Below, piece after piece: positions 17,026 to 26,493 of a stretch of DNA of 55,506 bases (position 1 is its first letter; each line of letters opens with the position of its first letter). The stretch is from Bacilli bacterium (GTDB taxonomy: Bacteria > Bacillota_I > Bacilli_A > JAJDGJ01), in NCBI GenBank assembly GCA_031272545.1, contig JAISTP010000013.1, positions 1-55,506 on the forward strand, in the 5' to 3' direction. The translations under genes and the position numbers were made by a program. The notes beneath the pieces are model-generated. The model was not told where the DNA came from and did not search any database. It was given only the letters and a program-made list of their open reading frames with translations.

Positions 17026-18489
17026 TTATTTTATTTTTGTTTTACTAGCTCTTTTTCTTTGACTAATAAATTCTTTATCAAGATTAACTTTTTTAGTACG
17101 TGCACGACCTGAAACATTAGAATCAATATCTTCTTCCATAAATAATTCTTCAACTTCATCATTATTACTATCCTTAAAGATAACCCCCTCTTCTACTTCA
17201 TCATCAATATCGTTATTATTTAATAATTCTTGATTTTTAACAAATTCTTCCTCATTAATACCATCTTTAGTTTCATCAATACTTTCTTCATCATCTTTAA
17301 TAGCACTAATGTCAGTATAATCAATATTAACACTATCAGCATCTGATACCGAACTATCATTATTATATTCAACCTTATTCTTCTTCTTTTTAACATTTAC
17401 TACTATTAATACAATGATTAGTATTAAAATAATTAAACATACGCCTATTATTGGTAATAACTCTTTAAAATTAAAGCTATTAGTTGTGGTATTAGTAGTA
17501 TCTTCCTTTTGACAAGATTGATCTTTTTCATCATTACATTCTTCTTCACTTGAAGATTGTTTATTAGGATTATTTATTTCATATAAAGATTTTAAATTAT
17601 CATTTAAAGCTGAAGTATCACCTATATCACTATAATCAAGAATTAAAACACTTAATTTAGTTAAAGAATTTAAGGCATCAATATTAGAAATATTATTATT
17701 ACTAATATCAAGATAAGTAAGATTAGTATCACTGCTTAAAAAATTAGCACTACTTAATCCATCATTATTTAAATCTAAGTAGGTTAATTTCTTTAAATTA
17801 CTAAGACCATTTATTTGTTTTAAAGGATTATTACTAGCAACTAAGACATTAATATTAGTAGGAATATTAGTTAAATTATTAATGTTATTATATGATATAT
17901 CTAATTGAGTAATACTTTTTAATTTACTTAAAAATGAAACGCTACTAATTTTATTATGAGCGATATTTAATTTTGTTAGACTAGATAAATTACTTAAATA
18001 ATCAACACTACTTAAATCATTATTAGATAAATCAACATCTTTTAAAGCACTAAATTCACTAATGATAATCATATCACTATATTTAGTATTACTCATATTC
18101 AAAGTACTTAAATTGCGATTATAATATAATAAATTAACATTACTTAAATTACTATTATTTGAAATATCTAAAGATTTTAATTTAGATAAAGCTGATATTT
18201 CACTAACATCTTTTAAATTAGTATTTGATAAAGATAAAATTTCAAGATTAGCCATTTTATCAATGTTAGCTAAAGAATTAATTTTAGTATCATTACAACT
18301 TAAATAAGTTATTTTCTTTAATTCATCACTAGTAACACTAGCACTTACTTCTTTATTTAAAGTTTTCGCAACACAAGTTGCTAGATTTTGATCTGTAAAA
18401 CTACTTTTAAATGTTGCAGCATTAATATTAATATTAAGAATACTAATAAATATGAACGAGATAAAAAGTAAATTAATTTTTTTAATCAT
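17026..18489 (-). CDS. LRR surface protein with C-terminal membrane anchor
   Basis: A signal peptide (residues 1-24, ending NINAA) leads into an internalin-like leucine-rich repeat region at about 60-310 (units of the type L-x-x-L-x-I-S-N-N). A low-complexity linker with Cys residues, one membrane helix (about 345-370) and a long, very acidic cytoplasmic tail ending in basic residues follow. Unlike internalins it has no LPxTG motif, so it is predicted to be a single-pass membrane protein facing outwards. The function is unknown. GGAGG precedes the ATG, which overlaps truA by 8 bases. Confidence 0.82.
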   Translation of the reverse strand: MIKKINLLFISFIFISILNININAATFKSSFTDQNLATCVAKTLNKEVSASVTSDELKKITYLSCNDTKINSLANIDKMANLEILSLSNTNLKDVSEISALSKLKSLDISNNSNLSNVNLLYYNRNLSTLNMSNTKYSDMIIISEFSALKDVDLSNNDLSSVDYLSNLSSLTKLNIAHNKISSVSFLSKLKSITQLDISYNNINNLTNIPTNINVLVASNNPLKQINGLSNLKKLTYLDLNNDGLSSANFLSSDTNLTYLDISNNNISNIDALNSLTKLSVLILDYSDIGDTSALNDNLKSLYEINNPNKQSSSEEECNDEKDQSCQKEDTTNTTTNSFNFKELLPIIGVCLIILILIIVLIVVNVKKKKNKVEYNNDSSVSDADSVNIDYTDISAIKDDEESIDETKDGINEEEFVKNQELLNNNDIDDEVEEGVIFKDSNNDEVEELFMEEDIDSNVSGRARTKKVNLDKEFISQRKRASKTKIK

Positions 18490-19216
18490 AGTATACCTCC
18501 ATTAAGTATAATCCAATACTAGGTACTATTTTAGAATAAGCACTAATATCTTTTTTTTCAAATAATTCATTGATATCATCAAGGCTTTTTTTATTCAAAG
18601 ATACATCAATTAAAATACTAACAATTTTTCTTATCATATATCTTAAAAAGCCATTGCCATAAAAATCTATTGTAATGATATTATTATCATTAGCAATAAT
18701 TATATCATAAATTTCTCTTACACTCTCTTTATTTTTTGGAACTGAACTAAAAGAACGAAAATCTTTTTTACCAATAAATAATTTACTAGCTTCTTGCATT
18801 AAGTTAATATTTAATTCTTTATTGATAAATAACATTCTATTTCTTAATAAAGGATCATATTCATTTAAATTTATTATATATTGATAATGTTTGCCCTTAG
18901 CCTGATAACGAGGATGAAAATTATCATCGACTAATTCCATACTTTTAATATGGATATCTTTAGGTAAAGCTAAGTTAGTCGCATATAAAAAATGATAAAT
19001 ATTTAATTCTTTATTACTTTTAATAATAGCAACTTGATTTAAAGCATGAACTTTTTTATCAGTACGACTAGCGTAAATAAGTTTAATTTCTTGGTTAGCG
19101 ATTCTTGATAAGACTTTTTCCATTTCTTCTTGAACAGTCCTACCCGAAGTTTGCTTTTCCATTCCTAGAAAATCAGAACCATCATAACTAAAAATTAATT
19201 TATAACTAAATAACAT
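18482..19216 (-). CDS. truA: tRNA pseudouridine(38-40) synthase TruA
   Basis: TruA makes pseudouridine at tRNA positions 38-40. The catalytic aspartate lies in YASRTDKKVHAL, a divergent form of the usual GRTD motif. The start LFSYKLIFSYDGSDFLG and the later KGKHYQYIIN are typical. The ORF extends to 19240, but the ATG at 19216 lies 7 bases after GGAG and gives the usual N-terminus. It overlaps the end of ecfT by 22 bases. Its place behind the ECF module is common in Bacillota. Confidence 0.94.
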   Translation of the reverse strand: MLFSYKLIFSYDGSDFLGMEKQTSGRTVQEEMEKVLSRIANQEIKLIYASRTDKKVHALNQVAIIKSNKELNIYHFLYATNLALPKDIHIKSMELVDDNFHPRYQAKGKHYQYIINLNEYDPLLRNRMLFINKELNINLMQEASKLFIGKKDFRSFSSVPKNKESVREIYDIIIANDNNIITIDFYGNGFLRYMIRKIVSILIDVSLNKKSLDDINELFEKKDISAYSKIVPSIGLYLMEVYYD

Positions 19217-19998
19217 ATAATAGCTCCTAAATATAAACATGAAATAATAATAGCAACACTATCTTTACTCATCCAAGCATGTTGAATAAATCTTGTCCTA
19301 GTAGCACTAGGATTATAACCACGAGCCTCCATAGCATTAGCTAATTCTTCTGCTCTTTTAAAAGCTGAAACAAATAAAGGAATTAATAAAGCAATAACTG
19401 CTTTAATTTTAATGCTTAATTTTTTTGCTTTAAAATCAACACCACGAGAAGTTTGGGCAATCATTATTTTATTTGTTTCTTCAATTAAAGTTGGAATAAA
19501 ACGCAAAGCAATTGAAATCATCATTGCAATTTCATGTGCTGGAAAATGAAATCTTTTTAAAGGTGAAAAACATTGTTCAATTCCTAAAGTTAAATCTAAT
19601 GGTTTAGTAGACATTGTTAAAATTGATGAAAGAATAACCATTGATATTAAACGAAATAAAATAATAACCGTTTGATTAATGGCTTGCCAATAAACTATAA
19701 AACTACCAATATTAAAAGCAACTGGTCCTGTTCTTAGCATAAAAATATTTAAAATAAATAGGAAAACAAACATAAAATAAAGTATCTTTATTTGTTTTAA
19801 CATTCTTAAAGGACTTAATTTAGCAATCAATATTAAAATTATAATAAAAATAGTACTTATCGCATAAACTAAAATATCATTTATTAAAAAGACTCCTATT
19901 AACAAGATAAACAAACATATTATTTTTGAAAGAGGATGCATGCGATGAATAATGGAATTAGTTGGAATATATGCTCCTATCGTAATATTATTTAACAT
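19195..19998 (-). CDS. ecfT: ECF transporter transmembrane component EcfT
   Basis: The 267-residue membrane protein couples the ECF ATPases to substrate-binding S components. It has the coupling motifs AQTSRGVDF and AMEARGYNPS, which are the two A-R-G-type helices that contact the ATPases. The start PTNSIIHRMHPLSKI is typical. It overlaps ecfA2 by 11 bases. As the general module it can serve several unlinked S components, for example QueT at 12 kb. Confidence 0.95.
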   Translation of the reverse strand: MLNNITIGAYIPTNSIIHRMHPLSKIICLFILLIGVFLINDILVYAISTIFIIILILIAKLSPLRMLKQIKILYFMFVFLFILNIFMLRTGPVAFNIGSFIVYWQAINQTVIILFRLISMVILSSILTMSTKPLDLTLGIEQCFSPLKRFHFPAHEIAMMISIALRFIPTLIEETNKIMIAQTSRGVDFKAKKLSIKIKAVIALLIPLFVSAFKRAEELANAMEARGYNPSATRTRFIQHAWMSKDSVAIIISCLYLGAIICYLVIN

Positions 19999-20836
19999 TA
20001 TTTATAGCCTCCACTAACAAATTAATTAATGTATCATAGTTAACAAAATACTCAGCTTTTTTATTAAAGACATTTTCATATAAAGCTAGTATTTGTGGTT
20101 TTTCAATACCATATTGATAAACATGATCATTATTAAAAAATGAAACGGTATCTTGATGAAAAATTTTCTTACCGCCACTAAGTAAAATCACTTCATCGGC
20201 ATACTTATAAACAAAATCCATATCATGAGAAACAATAATTAATGTTTTATTAAAATCATTTTTTAATTCTAAAAACATTTGCATCATTTCATTAGCACCT
20301 TGTGGATCAAGGCCAGCAGTCGGTTCATCTAAAACAATAATATCAGGTTCCATAGCTAAAACTCCTGCAATCGCAACTCTTCTTTTTTGACCGCCACTTA
20401 AATCAAAAGGTGATTTTTCAAATAATTCATCTTTAATACCTACTAAATTTAAATATGTCTTAGCTAATTCTTTAGCTTTATCTTCTTCTACATCAAAATT
20501 TAAAGGTCCAAACATTACATCTTTTAAAATAGTTTCTTCAAATAGTTGATATTCACTAAATTGAAAAACTAAACCTATATGTTGTCTTAAATTTTTATAA
20601 CTAGTTTTTGTATCTTGTGGTGTTATTTTGTATTCATCTACTTCAATTGTTCCTTCATCTGGTAATAAAATAGCATTTAAATGTTGAATTAAAGTAGATT
20701 TGCCACTACCAGTTTTCCCAATAATAGCCACAAAGGAATTATCTTTAATTTCTAAAGAAATACCATCTAAAGCTTTATATTCAAAAGGAGTTTTTTTAGA
20801 ATAAGTATGAAAAACATTATTTATATTAATTGACAT
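19988..20836 (-). CDS. ecfA2: ECF transporter ATPase EcfA2
   Basis: The 282-residue ABC ATPase has Walker A GKTGSGKST, signature LSGGQKRRVAIAGVLAMEP, Walker B IIVLDEPTAGLDP and the switch histidine in IIVSHDMDFV. It pairs with EcfA1 and EcfT to drive vitamin and micronutrient uptake. It overlaps ecfA1 by 16 bases and ecfT by 11. Confidence 0.95.
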   Translation of the reverse strand: MSININNVFHTYSKKTPFEYKALDGISLEIKDNSFVAIIGKTGSGKSTLIQHLNAILLPDEGTIEVDEYKITPQDTKTSYKNLRQHIGLVFQFSEYQLFEETILKDVMFGPLNFDVEEDKAKELAKTYLNLVGIKDELFEKSPFDLSGGQKRRVAIAGVLAMEPDIIVLDEPTAGLDPQGANEMMQMFLELKNDFNKTLIIVSHDMDFVYKYADEVILLSGGKKIFHQDTVSFFNNDHVYQYGIEKPQILALYENVFNKKAEYFVNYDTLINLLVEAINNVK

Positions 20837-21645
20837 AATTTATCTTCTAACTCCTTCATGCTTAAATAATCATCAATTTCAATACCTTTTTCTTGTAATG
20901 AATTAGATATTTTTAATGCTAAAGGAATATCTAAACCAATAGCACTTAATTTCTTTGCTTCTTTAAAAATATCTTTAGGTAATCCTTCCATAATAATTTT
21001 ACCTTTTTCTAAAACAATAACATAATCAGCTTTTAAAACATAATCAATATCATGAGTAATACTAATAATAGTAACTTCTTTACGCTCTTGTAAAACATCA
21101 ATTAAATGATTAATTTCATTAACACCAGTTGGATCTAACATACTAGTAGCTTCATCAAAAATCATAATATCAGGATGCATTGCTAGAATACCAGCTAAAG
21201 CAACTCTTTGTTTTTGACCTCCACTTAAACGAGAAGGTTCATGATTTAAATACTCTTCCATTCCAACTTTTTGAGCATATTCTTTAACAATAGGCATCAT
21301 TTCATTACTAGGAACACATTTGTTTTCCAAACCAAAAGCAATATCATCTTGGACACTAGCTCCGATAAATTGATTGTCAGGATTTTGAAAAACAATACCT
21401 ACTTTATCTCTGATATCATAAACACTTTCTTCATTCATTAATAGTCCATCAACCATAATAGTCCCTTTTTTAGCTTCCAACAAACCAATAATTAATTTAG
21501 CTATAGTCGATTTACCACTACCATTATGCCCTAATATTACCGTATGACTACCTTTTTTAATTTTTAAATTAATATTTTCTAAAGTCCATTTTTTAGTATT
21601 ATCATTATTATCATAACTAAAATACAAATCTTTTATCTCAATCAT
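20821..21645 (-). CDS. ecfA1: ECF transporter ATPase EcfA1
   Basis: The ABC ATPase starts MIEIKDLYFSYD and has Walker A GHNGSGKST, signature LSGGQKQRVALAGILAMHP and Walker B IMIFDEATSMLDP. The ATG at 21645, behind AGAGGG, is preferred over the ORF start at 21717, which would add 24 residues foreign to the family. It forms the energizing module with ecfA2 and ecfT. Confidence 0.95.
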   Translation of the reverse strand: MIEIKDLYFSYDNNDNTKKWTLENINLKIKKGSHTVILGHNGSGKSTIAKLIIGLLEAKKGTIMVDGLLMNEESVYDIRDKVGIVFQNPDNQFIGASVQDDIAFGLENKCVPSNEMMPIVKEYAQKVGMEEYLNHEPSRLSGGQKQRVALAGILAMHPDIMIFDEATSMLDPTGVNEINHLIDVLQERKEVTIISITHDIDYVLKADYVIVLEKGKIIMEGLPKDIFKEAKKLSAIGLDIPLALKISNSLQEKGIEIDDYLSMKELEDKLCQLI

Positions 21646-21655
21646 ATTTTCCCTC

Positions 21656-22891
21656 TTATAGAACTTTCTTAATTTCTTTTTTATAAACTTCAACACCAGG
21701 TTGATTAAAAGGATCAACTTTTAACAACATAGCACTATAAGCACAACTATACATCATAAAAGCCATTAAATAAGCTAAATTATATTCATTTAATAAACCA
21801 TTATTAATAAGATAATTATTTACTTTACCACTATTATAATGAGCTTTAATAACACTATCTTTTACAATATTATTTACTTCACTTAAATTATATTTACTTA
21901 AATAACTAAAATCATCATTATCTTTAAAACTTGCTAGATTAATATCTTTATTATTATCAAAAAGAACATTAGTTTCAAACAATAAAGGCGTTCCCTCTTG
22001 CACAAATTGCCCTAAAGAATGTAAATCAGTTGAATAAATCATTCCAATTGGTAATAAACCTTTCTTATCCTTACCTTCACTTTCCGCAAATAATTGCTTA
22101 TACCATTCAATCAAACCTCTTAAATTAGGTTTATAAGTAATTAAAGCTTCAACTTTTTTTCCAGCAAGATATTCTAAATAACGAATACTACCATACTTAA
22201 AAGCAACATTAATATCATCACTATAAAAATCAATACTTGCTTGATTAGCACCAGCTAATAACTTAGTAATATCTAAACCAGTAAAAGCTAAAGGAATTAA
22301 ACCAACTGGGGTAAATACTGAATATCTACCACCAATATCATCATTTATAATATAAGATTTAATATCATTTTTATTTACAAATTCCCTTAGTATTCCATGA
22401 TGAGCATCAGTTGTGATAATCGTTCTTTTTTTAAATTCATCAAAACCATATTTATCAATCATTAATTCTTTAATAATTTCAAAAGCAATACTCGGTTCTA
22501 AAGTAGTACCTGATTTTGATATTACATTTAAAACAAAATCATTTTTATTACAATATTCTAATACATTATTAAAATAATCACTATCTAAATTATTACCTAA
22601 ATAAATTAAACGATACTCTTTATTAAAATTACTATTTAACGCTCTATCAATAGCAACACTTCCTAAGTAAGAGCCTCCTATACCAACAACAATCATCGTT
22701 TTCGCAAGCATTCTTAATTCTTTAATATCTTTATTTATTGAACTAATTAGTTCTTGTTTATTACTACTAGCATATTTATGCCAACCAAACATTTCACTTT
22801 TTAATAAATCTTCTTTGATAGTAGGATAAAGACTTTCTAAATCTTTAATATTCTTATCTAAGATACTACTTTTCATTTCAAAATTGATCAT
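21656..22891 (-). CDS. pgi: Glucose-6-phosphate isomerase
   Basis: Pgi interconverts glucose 6-phosphate and fructose 6-phosphate. Motifs are GIGGSYLGSVAIDRAL, SKSGTTLEPSIAF, GGRYSVFTPVGLIPLAFTG and HSLGQFVQEG. At about 411 residues it is slightly short for the family. The ATG at 22891 lies behind TAGGTGA; the in-frame GTG at 22900 falls inside that site. It overlaps the S1 gene closely and precedes the ECF genes. Confidence 0.96.
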   Translation of the reverse strand: MINFEMKSSILDKNIKDLESLYPTIKEDLLKSEMFGWHKYASSNKQELISSINKDIKELRMLAKTMIVVGIGGSYLGSVAIDRALNSNFNKEYRLIYLGNNLDSDYFNNVLEYCNKNDFVLNVISKSGTTLEPSIAFEIIKELMIDKYGFDEFKKRTIITTDAHHGILREFVNKNDIKSYIINDDIGGRYSVFTPVGLIPLAFTGLDITKLLAGANQASIDFYSDDINVAFKYGSIRYLEYLAGKKVEALITYKPNLRGLIEWYKQLFAESEGKDKKGLLPIGMIYSTDLHSLGQFVQEGTPLLFETNVLFDNNKDINLASFKDNDDFSYLSKYNLSEVNNIVKDSVIKAHYNSGKVNNYLINNGLLNEYNLAYLMAFMMYSCAYSAMLLKVDPFNQPGVEVYKKEIKKVL

Positions 22892-22892
22892 T

Positions 22893-23174
22893 TTAATCAC
22901 CTATCTTTTCTACCCAATTTTTCATAGCTTTTTCTAAACTTTTAAATCCTATCTTATTTTCTAATTTTAAAGAAAGAATATTTTGTGAATTATTTTTTAA
23001 ATTCTTAATTTTCTTAAATTTCATCTCTTTGTAAAATTGAATATCTCTATTTTGATAATCAATTTGTGAATTAGGCACAAAGCCCATTTCTTTATTACTT
23101 AACTTAACTACAAGTCCATATTTATTTTTATTAATAACTTGCCCCTTTATTATTTCATTATTATCAGCTGGCAC
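22893..23174 (-). CDS. Small S1-domain RNA-binding protein
   Basis: A protein of about 93 residues with an N-terminal S1 RNA-binding fold (IIKGQVINKNKYGLVVKLSN, then MGFVPNSQI) and a basic helical tail. It resembles the YugI-like small S1 proteins often placed before pgi in Bacillota. Translation probably starts at a GTG at 23174 (8 bases after GAGG) rather than the GTG at 23183. It is the first gene of the pgi-ecf-truA-LRR operon. Confidence 0.75.
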   Translation of the reverse strand: MPADNNEIIKGQVINKNKYGLVVKLSNKEMGFVPNSQIDYQNRDIQFYKEMKFKKIKNLKNNSQNILSLKLENKIGFKSLEKAMKNWVEKIGD

Positions 23175-23192
23175 TTTTAACACCTCGCATGT

Positions 23193-23201
23193 ATTATATC
23201 A
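23193..23201 (-). promoter_or_regulatory. Extended -10 promoter of the S1-pgi-ecf operon
   Basis: TGATATAAT on the minus strand is an extended -10 element about 20 bases before the S1 gene. No convincing -35 box is seen. Confidence 0.5.
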
Positions 23202-23260
23202 TAAAAAGATAATCCTTAATATGTACATTTATCAAAGCCTTATTAGTTACGTGATTAATG

Positions 23261-23269
23261 TGCTATAAT
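23261..23269 (+). promoter_or_regulatory. Extended -10 promoter of the YuiD-NifU-reductase genes
   Basis: TGCTATAAT lies 20 bases before the start codon at 23289, without a clear -35 box. Confidence 0.55.
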
Positions 23270-23288
23270 AGGTAAAAGGAGTTTTTAT

Positions 23289-23753
23289 ATGATGGATTTT
23301 TTACCATTAATTGCCGCAATTATCGCAAATGTAATTGCTCAATTAATGAAACCTTTTACAAAATATTTTAAAACAAAGAAGTTTGACTTACTTGAGGTAC
23401 TATCTAGTGGTGGATTCCCTAGTTCACATACTTCAACTGTTTCAGCTTTAACTTTTTCTTTTGCTTTTCGTGATGGAATAAATAGTAATGCCTTTATGAT
23501 ATCATTTATTCTTATGTTAATTGTTTCATACGATGCTATGAATGTTAGATTATATACAGGAAGAAACATATCAGTTACAAATCAATTGATTAATGATTTA
23601 AGAGATTTGCTTGGTTTAAGATTAGATGATCCAATCTATTTTACTAAATTAAAGAAAATTATTGGTCATGAACGAGTAGAAGTATTTGGTGGATTCGTTT
23701 TAGGAATCTTAGTTAGTTTAATATTATTTACATTAATGGGAGGTAAATTATAA
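23289..23753 (+). CDS. YuiD-like divergent PAP2-family membrane protein
   Basis: The 154-residue membrane protein has the family motif SSGGFPSSHTSTVSAL and the later DAMNVRLYTGR, typical of the DUF212/YuiD group related to acid phosphatases. The phosphatase activity has not been clearly shown for the group. AAGGAG precedes the ATG. It overlaps the NifU-like gene by one base. Confidence 0.88.
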   Translation: MMDFLPLIAAIIANVIAQLMKPFTKYFKTKKFDLLEVLSSGGFPSSHTSTVSALTFSFAFRDGINSNAFMISFILMLIVSYDAMNVRLYTGRNISVTNQLINDLRDLLGLRLDDPIYFTKLKKIIGHERVEVFGGFVLGILVSLILFTLMGGKL

Positions 23754-23977
23754 TGAGTGATATTGAAAAACAAATTATTGAATTTAGTGATACTGTAAGA
23801 CCATATCTAAGAAGAGATGGTGGCGATTTTGAATATATTGGTTTTAAAGATGGAATTGTCTATATTAAAATGTTAGGACAATGTGCGGGATGTGGTAGTT
23901 CTAAAGTAACACTATCATATATTGAAGATATGATGTGTGAAGAAATACCTGGTGTTATTGGAGTAGAAGAAATATAA
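23753..23977 (+). CDS. NifU-type iron-sulfur scaffold (Nfu domain only)
   Basis: This 74-residue protein is a single NifU C-terminal domain: RPYLRRDGGDFEYIGF and the cluster-binding CAGC motif in GQCAGCGSSKVTL. Such proteins carry or deliver 4Fe-4S clusters. It lies between the YuiD-like and reductase genes, overlapping the former by one base and followed after one base by the latter. Confidence 0.92.
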   Translation: MSDIEKQIIEFSDTVRPYLRRDGGDFEYIGFKDGIVYIKMLGQCAGCGSSKVTLSYIEDMMCEEIPGVIGVEEI

Positions 23978-23978
23978 A

Positions 23979-24464
23979 ATGAATAAAATATTAGTTATAG
24001 CAGGAAGTAATGCTAGTGATTCGATAAATCAAGATTTAGCTAAAAAAATAGCTTTAAATGAAAATGTTGATTATATCGATACTAGAACATTAAATATTCC
24101 TTTACATAATAGAGATTTAGAAATAAATTTTCCAAGTAGCGTAATAGATTTCTATCATAAAATAAAAGAATATCAAAATTTAATTATCGTAACACCAGAA
24201 TACAATGGTAACCTTTCTTCATTCTTTAAAAGTATTCTCGATTGGTTAAGTCGCCATGATCGTTTCTATTTAGATAATATTAATGTTATTATTCTAAGTG
24301 CTAGTCCTGGACAAACAGGTGGTGCTAGCGTCAGAGAAAGTCTTAAGAATATGTTAAGCTTTACTAATGCAAACATTATTGGTACTATAGGCTTTAAAGA
24401 ATATGATATTACCAAAGATTATTCAAAAGAAATTAAAAAAATAATTAACTTATTTAATCACTAA
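23979..24464 (+). CDS. NADPH-dependent FMN reductase-like protein
   Basis: The 161-residue flavodoxin-like protein has ILVIAGSNASDSINQD, VTPEYNGNLSSFFKSILDWL and SASPGQTGGASVRESL, as in NADPH:FMN reductases (PF03358). It probably reduces flavin or quinones in the cytosol. Next to the NifU-like gene it may serve iron-sulfur or redox metabolism, but this is only inference from neighbourhood. Confidence 0.85.
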   Translation: MNKILVIAGSNASDSINQDLAKKIALNENVDYIDTRTLNIPLHNRDLEINFPSSVIDFYHKIKEYQNLIIVTPEYNGNLSSFFKSILDWLSRHDRFYLDNINVIILSASPGQTGGASVRESLKNMLSFTNANIIGTIGFKEYDITKDYSKEIKKIINLFNH

Positions 24465-24473
24465 CAAACATAT

Positions 24474-24503
24474 AAAAAGTATGTCTTAAGACATACTTTT
24501 TTT
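24474..24503 (+). terminator. Terminator after the FMN reductase gene
   Basis: AAAAAGTATGTC/GACATACTTTTT, a perfect repeat followed by a T run. I see no gene or clear signal in the remaining bases up to about 24720. Confidence 0.85.
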
Positions 24504-24720
24504 ATTAATATCATTTTAATAACTTAACCTAATTATTATCATCATGACTTTCTTGTGAATAATTATTCATCTTATAAATAGTATAAAATAGTAATCCATA
24601 ATATATTATTGATAAAATAATAATTATCTTTTTTAATGATTCCTATAATACTATTACATATTACTTCTTATTTTTATTTATTAATTATTGTTTTTATTAT
24701 CAATATCACTATTTTAAAGT

Positions 24721-24748
24721 AAAAAAAAAGAATAGTATTAACTATTCT
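24721..24748 (-). terminator. Terminator of the pst-pho operon
   Basis: On the minus strand AGAATAGT-TAAT-ACTATTCT is followed by nine T residues. The histidine kinase stop codon sits in the hairpin. Confidence 0.85.
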
Positions 24749-25844
24749 CATTCTTATTAAATTTAATAGTAAAAGTACTACCTTCATTAACTTTTGATTT
24801 AACATCAATAGTTGCATTTAATTTAACTAAAATACTTTTAACAATGTTTAACCCTAAACCATGACCACCAGTATGCTTATCTCTAGATTTATCAATACGA
24901 TAGAAACGATCAAAAATTAAATCTAATTCTTTACTATCCATCCCAATACCAGTATCTCTAACACTTATATAAATATGATTAATATCTTCATATGCTTTTA
25001 TAGAAACATATCCTTCACTAGTATATTGTAAACCATTATTAATTAAATTAATTATTACTTGTTTTACTAATTTATAATCACTAATTAAATTGTCATTTAC
25101 ATAATTCCTAAAATAAATTTTAATATTAGTATCTCTAGTTTTATAAACATTATTTAAATCATCAAATAAATAATCAATATCTATTAATTCTTTTTTTGTA
25201 TTAGTTTCAAAATTAGCTGTTAAATTATCAATAATACTATTAATTCTTAAAGATTCGTCATTTATTGTATAATATATTTTCTTTAGTTCATCTTGATTAT
25301 CAAAATCAACTCTCATTAATAAATCACTTAAACCAATAATACCACTTATTGGCGTTCTTAATTCATGCTTTAAATCTTTAATAAATTCCTCTTGTTTAAT
25401 ATAAACATTTTTAATTAAACTAATATCAATATATGAAATTATTATTCCTTTAAAAATATCTTTATTACAACGCATCATTTCAACATAGAAATATCTTTCT
25501 TTATAAGTAGTTTCAATAATACGATGAGAATGACCACCAGTAATAAATTTATTCACAAAAATATTATCTTCAACATAATTATCAATATCATTAGTATCAA
25601 ATAAATGAGAAAAAGAATCATTATAATAAATAATATCTCCATCTAAAGATAATAAAATAGTTGGTGAACTTTTATTAGAAATAATTAATTGAACAACATT
25701 CTTATCATTTAATCTTTTAGTTTCTCGAGCCACTAAATCTTTCTTTTTTACTATATTATAAGATATTAAATAGAAAATAATAAATGGCATAATAAATACT
25801 ATTGATAAGAAAAATATTTTTACATTATCATAATCAATCAACAA
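24738..25844 (-). CDS. phoR: Sensor histidine kinase, PhoR-like
   Basis: This 368-residue kinase has one N-terminal membrane helix (about 8-30), a PAS-like domain (about 50-140), the HisKA box FIKDLKHELRTPISGI (phosphorylated His near 158) and an ATPase domain with DTGIGMDSKEL and GGHGLGLNIVKSIL. It lacks a large extracellular sensor, as expected for a PhoR that senses the state of the Pst transporter through PhoU. The start is probably TTG at 25844, overlapping the regulator gene by 11 bases. It is the last gene of the pst operon. Confidence 0.9.
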   Translation of the reverse strand: MLIDYDNVKIFFLSIVFIMPFIIFYLISYNIVKKKDLVARETKRLNDKNVVQLIISNKSSPTILLSLDGDIIYYNDSFSHLFDTNDIDNYVEDNIFVNKFITGGHSHRIIETTYKERYFYVEMMRCNKDIFKGIIISYIDISLIKNVYIKQEEFIKDLKHELRTPISGIIGLSDLLMRVDFDNQDELKKIYYTINDESLRINSIIDNLTANFETNTKKELIDIDYLFDDLNNVYKTRDTNIKIYFRNYVNDNLISDYKLVKQVIINLINNGLQYTSEGYVSIKAYEDINHIYISVRDTGIGMDSKELDLIFDRFYRIDKSRDKHTGGHGLGLNIVKSILVKLNATIDVKSKVNEGSTFTIKFNKNENS

Positions 25845-26493
25845 ACATATAGCCTACCCCTCTTTTAGTAATTAAATTATTTTTTAGCTCAAGTTTTCTT
25901 TTTAAATTAGAAATATGATTATCAATCACTCTTATATTAACATCACTTTCTTCATTCCATAAATAATTAAAAATCATTTCTCTAGTTAAAACTTTATTTT
26001 TATTATCTAGAAAAAATAATAAAATATCAAATTCTAATTTACTAGTATCAATACTAATATCATCTTTCATTACTGATCTTGTATCTAGATTGATAATTAA
26101 ATTATTTATTCTTCTTATATTAGAGTTATGATTAATACGAAGCATTGATTTAACTCTAGCTTTTAATTCTCTTGTGGAAAAAGGTTTAGTTAGATAATCA
26201 TCGGCACCACTATCTAATCCTTCGACAATATCCATTTCATTATCTTTGGCGGTAAGCATAATAATACGAATATTATTATCATCTTTTCTAATTTCTTTAA
26301 TAATATCAATACCACTCATATTAGGAAGCATCCAATCAATAATAGCTAAATCAAAGTTATTACTCTTAAGCAAGTTTAAACCTTCTAAACCATCACTAGC
26401 TACTTCTACTTCATAATCGCAATTTCTTAATTCATATGATAAAACAAGTTGTAATGTATTATCATCTTCAATTATACAAATTTTATTTTTCAT
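25834..26493 (-). CDS. phoP: OmpR/PhoB-type response regulator, PhoP-like
   Basis: The 219-residue regulator has a receiver domain (acidic pocket EDD, phospho-acceptor Asp in LAIIDWMLPNMSG, Lys in DYLTKPFS) and a winged-helix DNA-binding domain (about 125-219, NIRVIDNHISNLKRKL). It overlaps phoU by four bases (ATGA) and lies before the kinase gene. It is the likely activator at the repeats upstream of pstS. Confidence 0.92.
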   Translation of the reverse strand: MKNKICIIEDDNTLQLVLSYELRNCDYEVEVASDGLEGLNLLKSNNFDLAIIDWMLPNMSGIDIIKEIRKDDNNIRIIMLTAKDNEMDIVEGLDSGADDYLTKPFSTRELKARVKSMLRINHNSNIRRINNLIINLDTRSVMKDDISIDTSKLEFDILLFFLDNKNKVLTREMIFNYLWNEESDVNIRVIDNHISNLKRKLELKNNLITKRGVGYMFVD

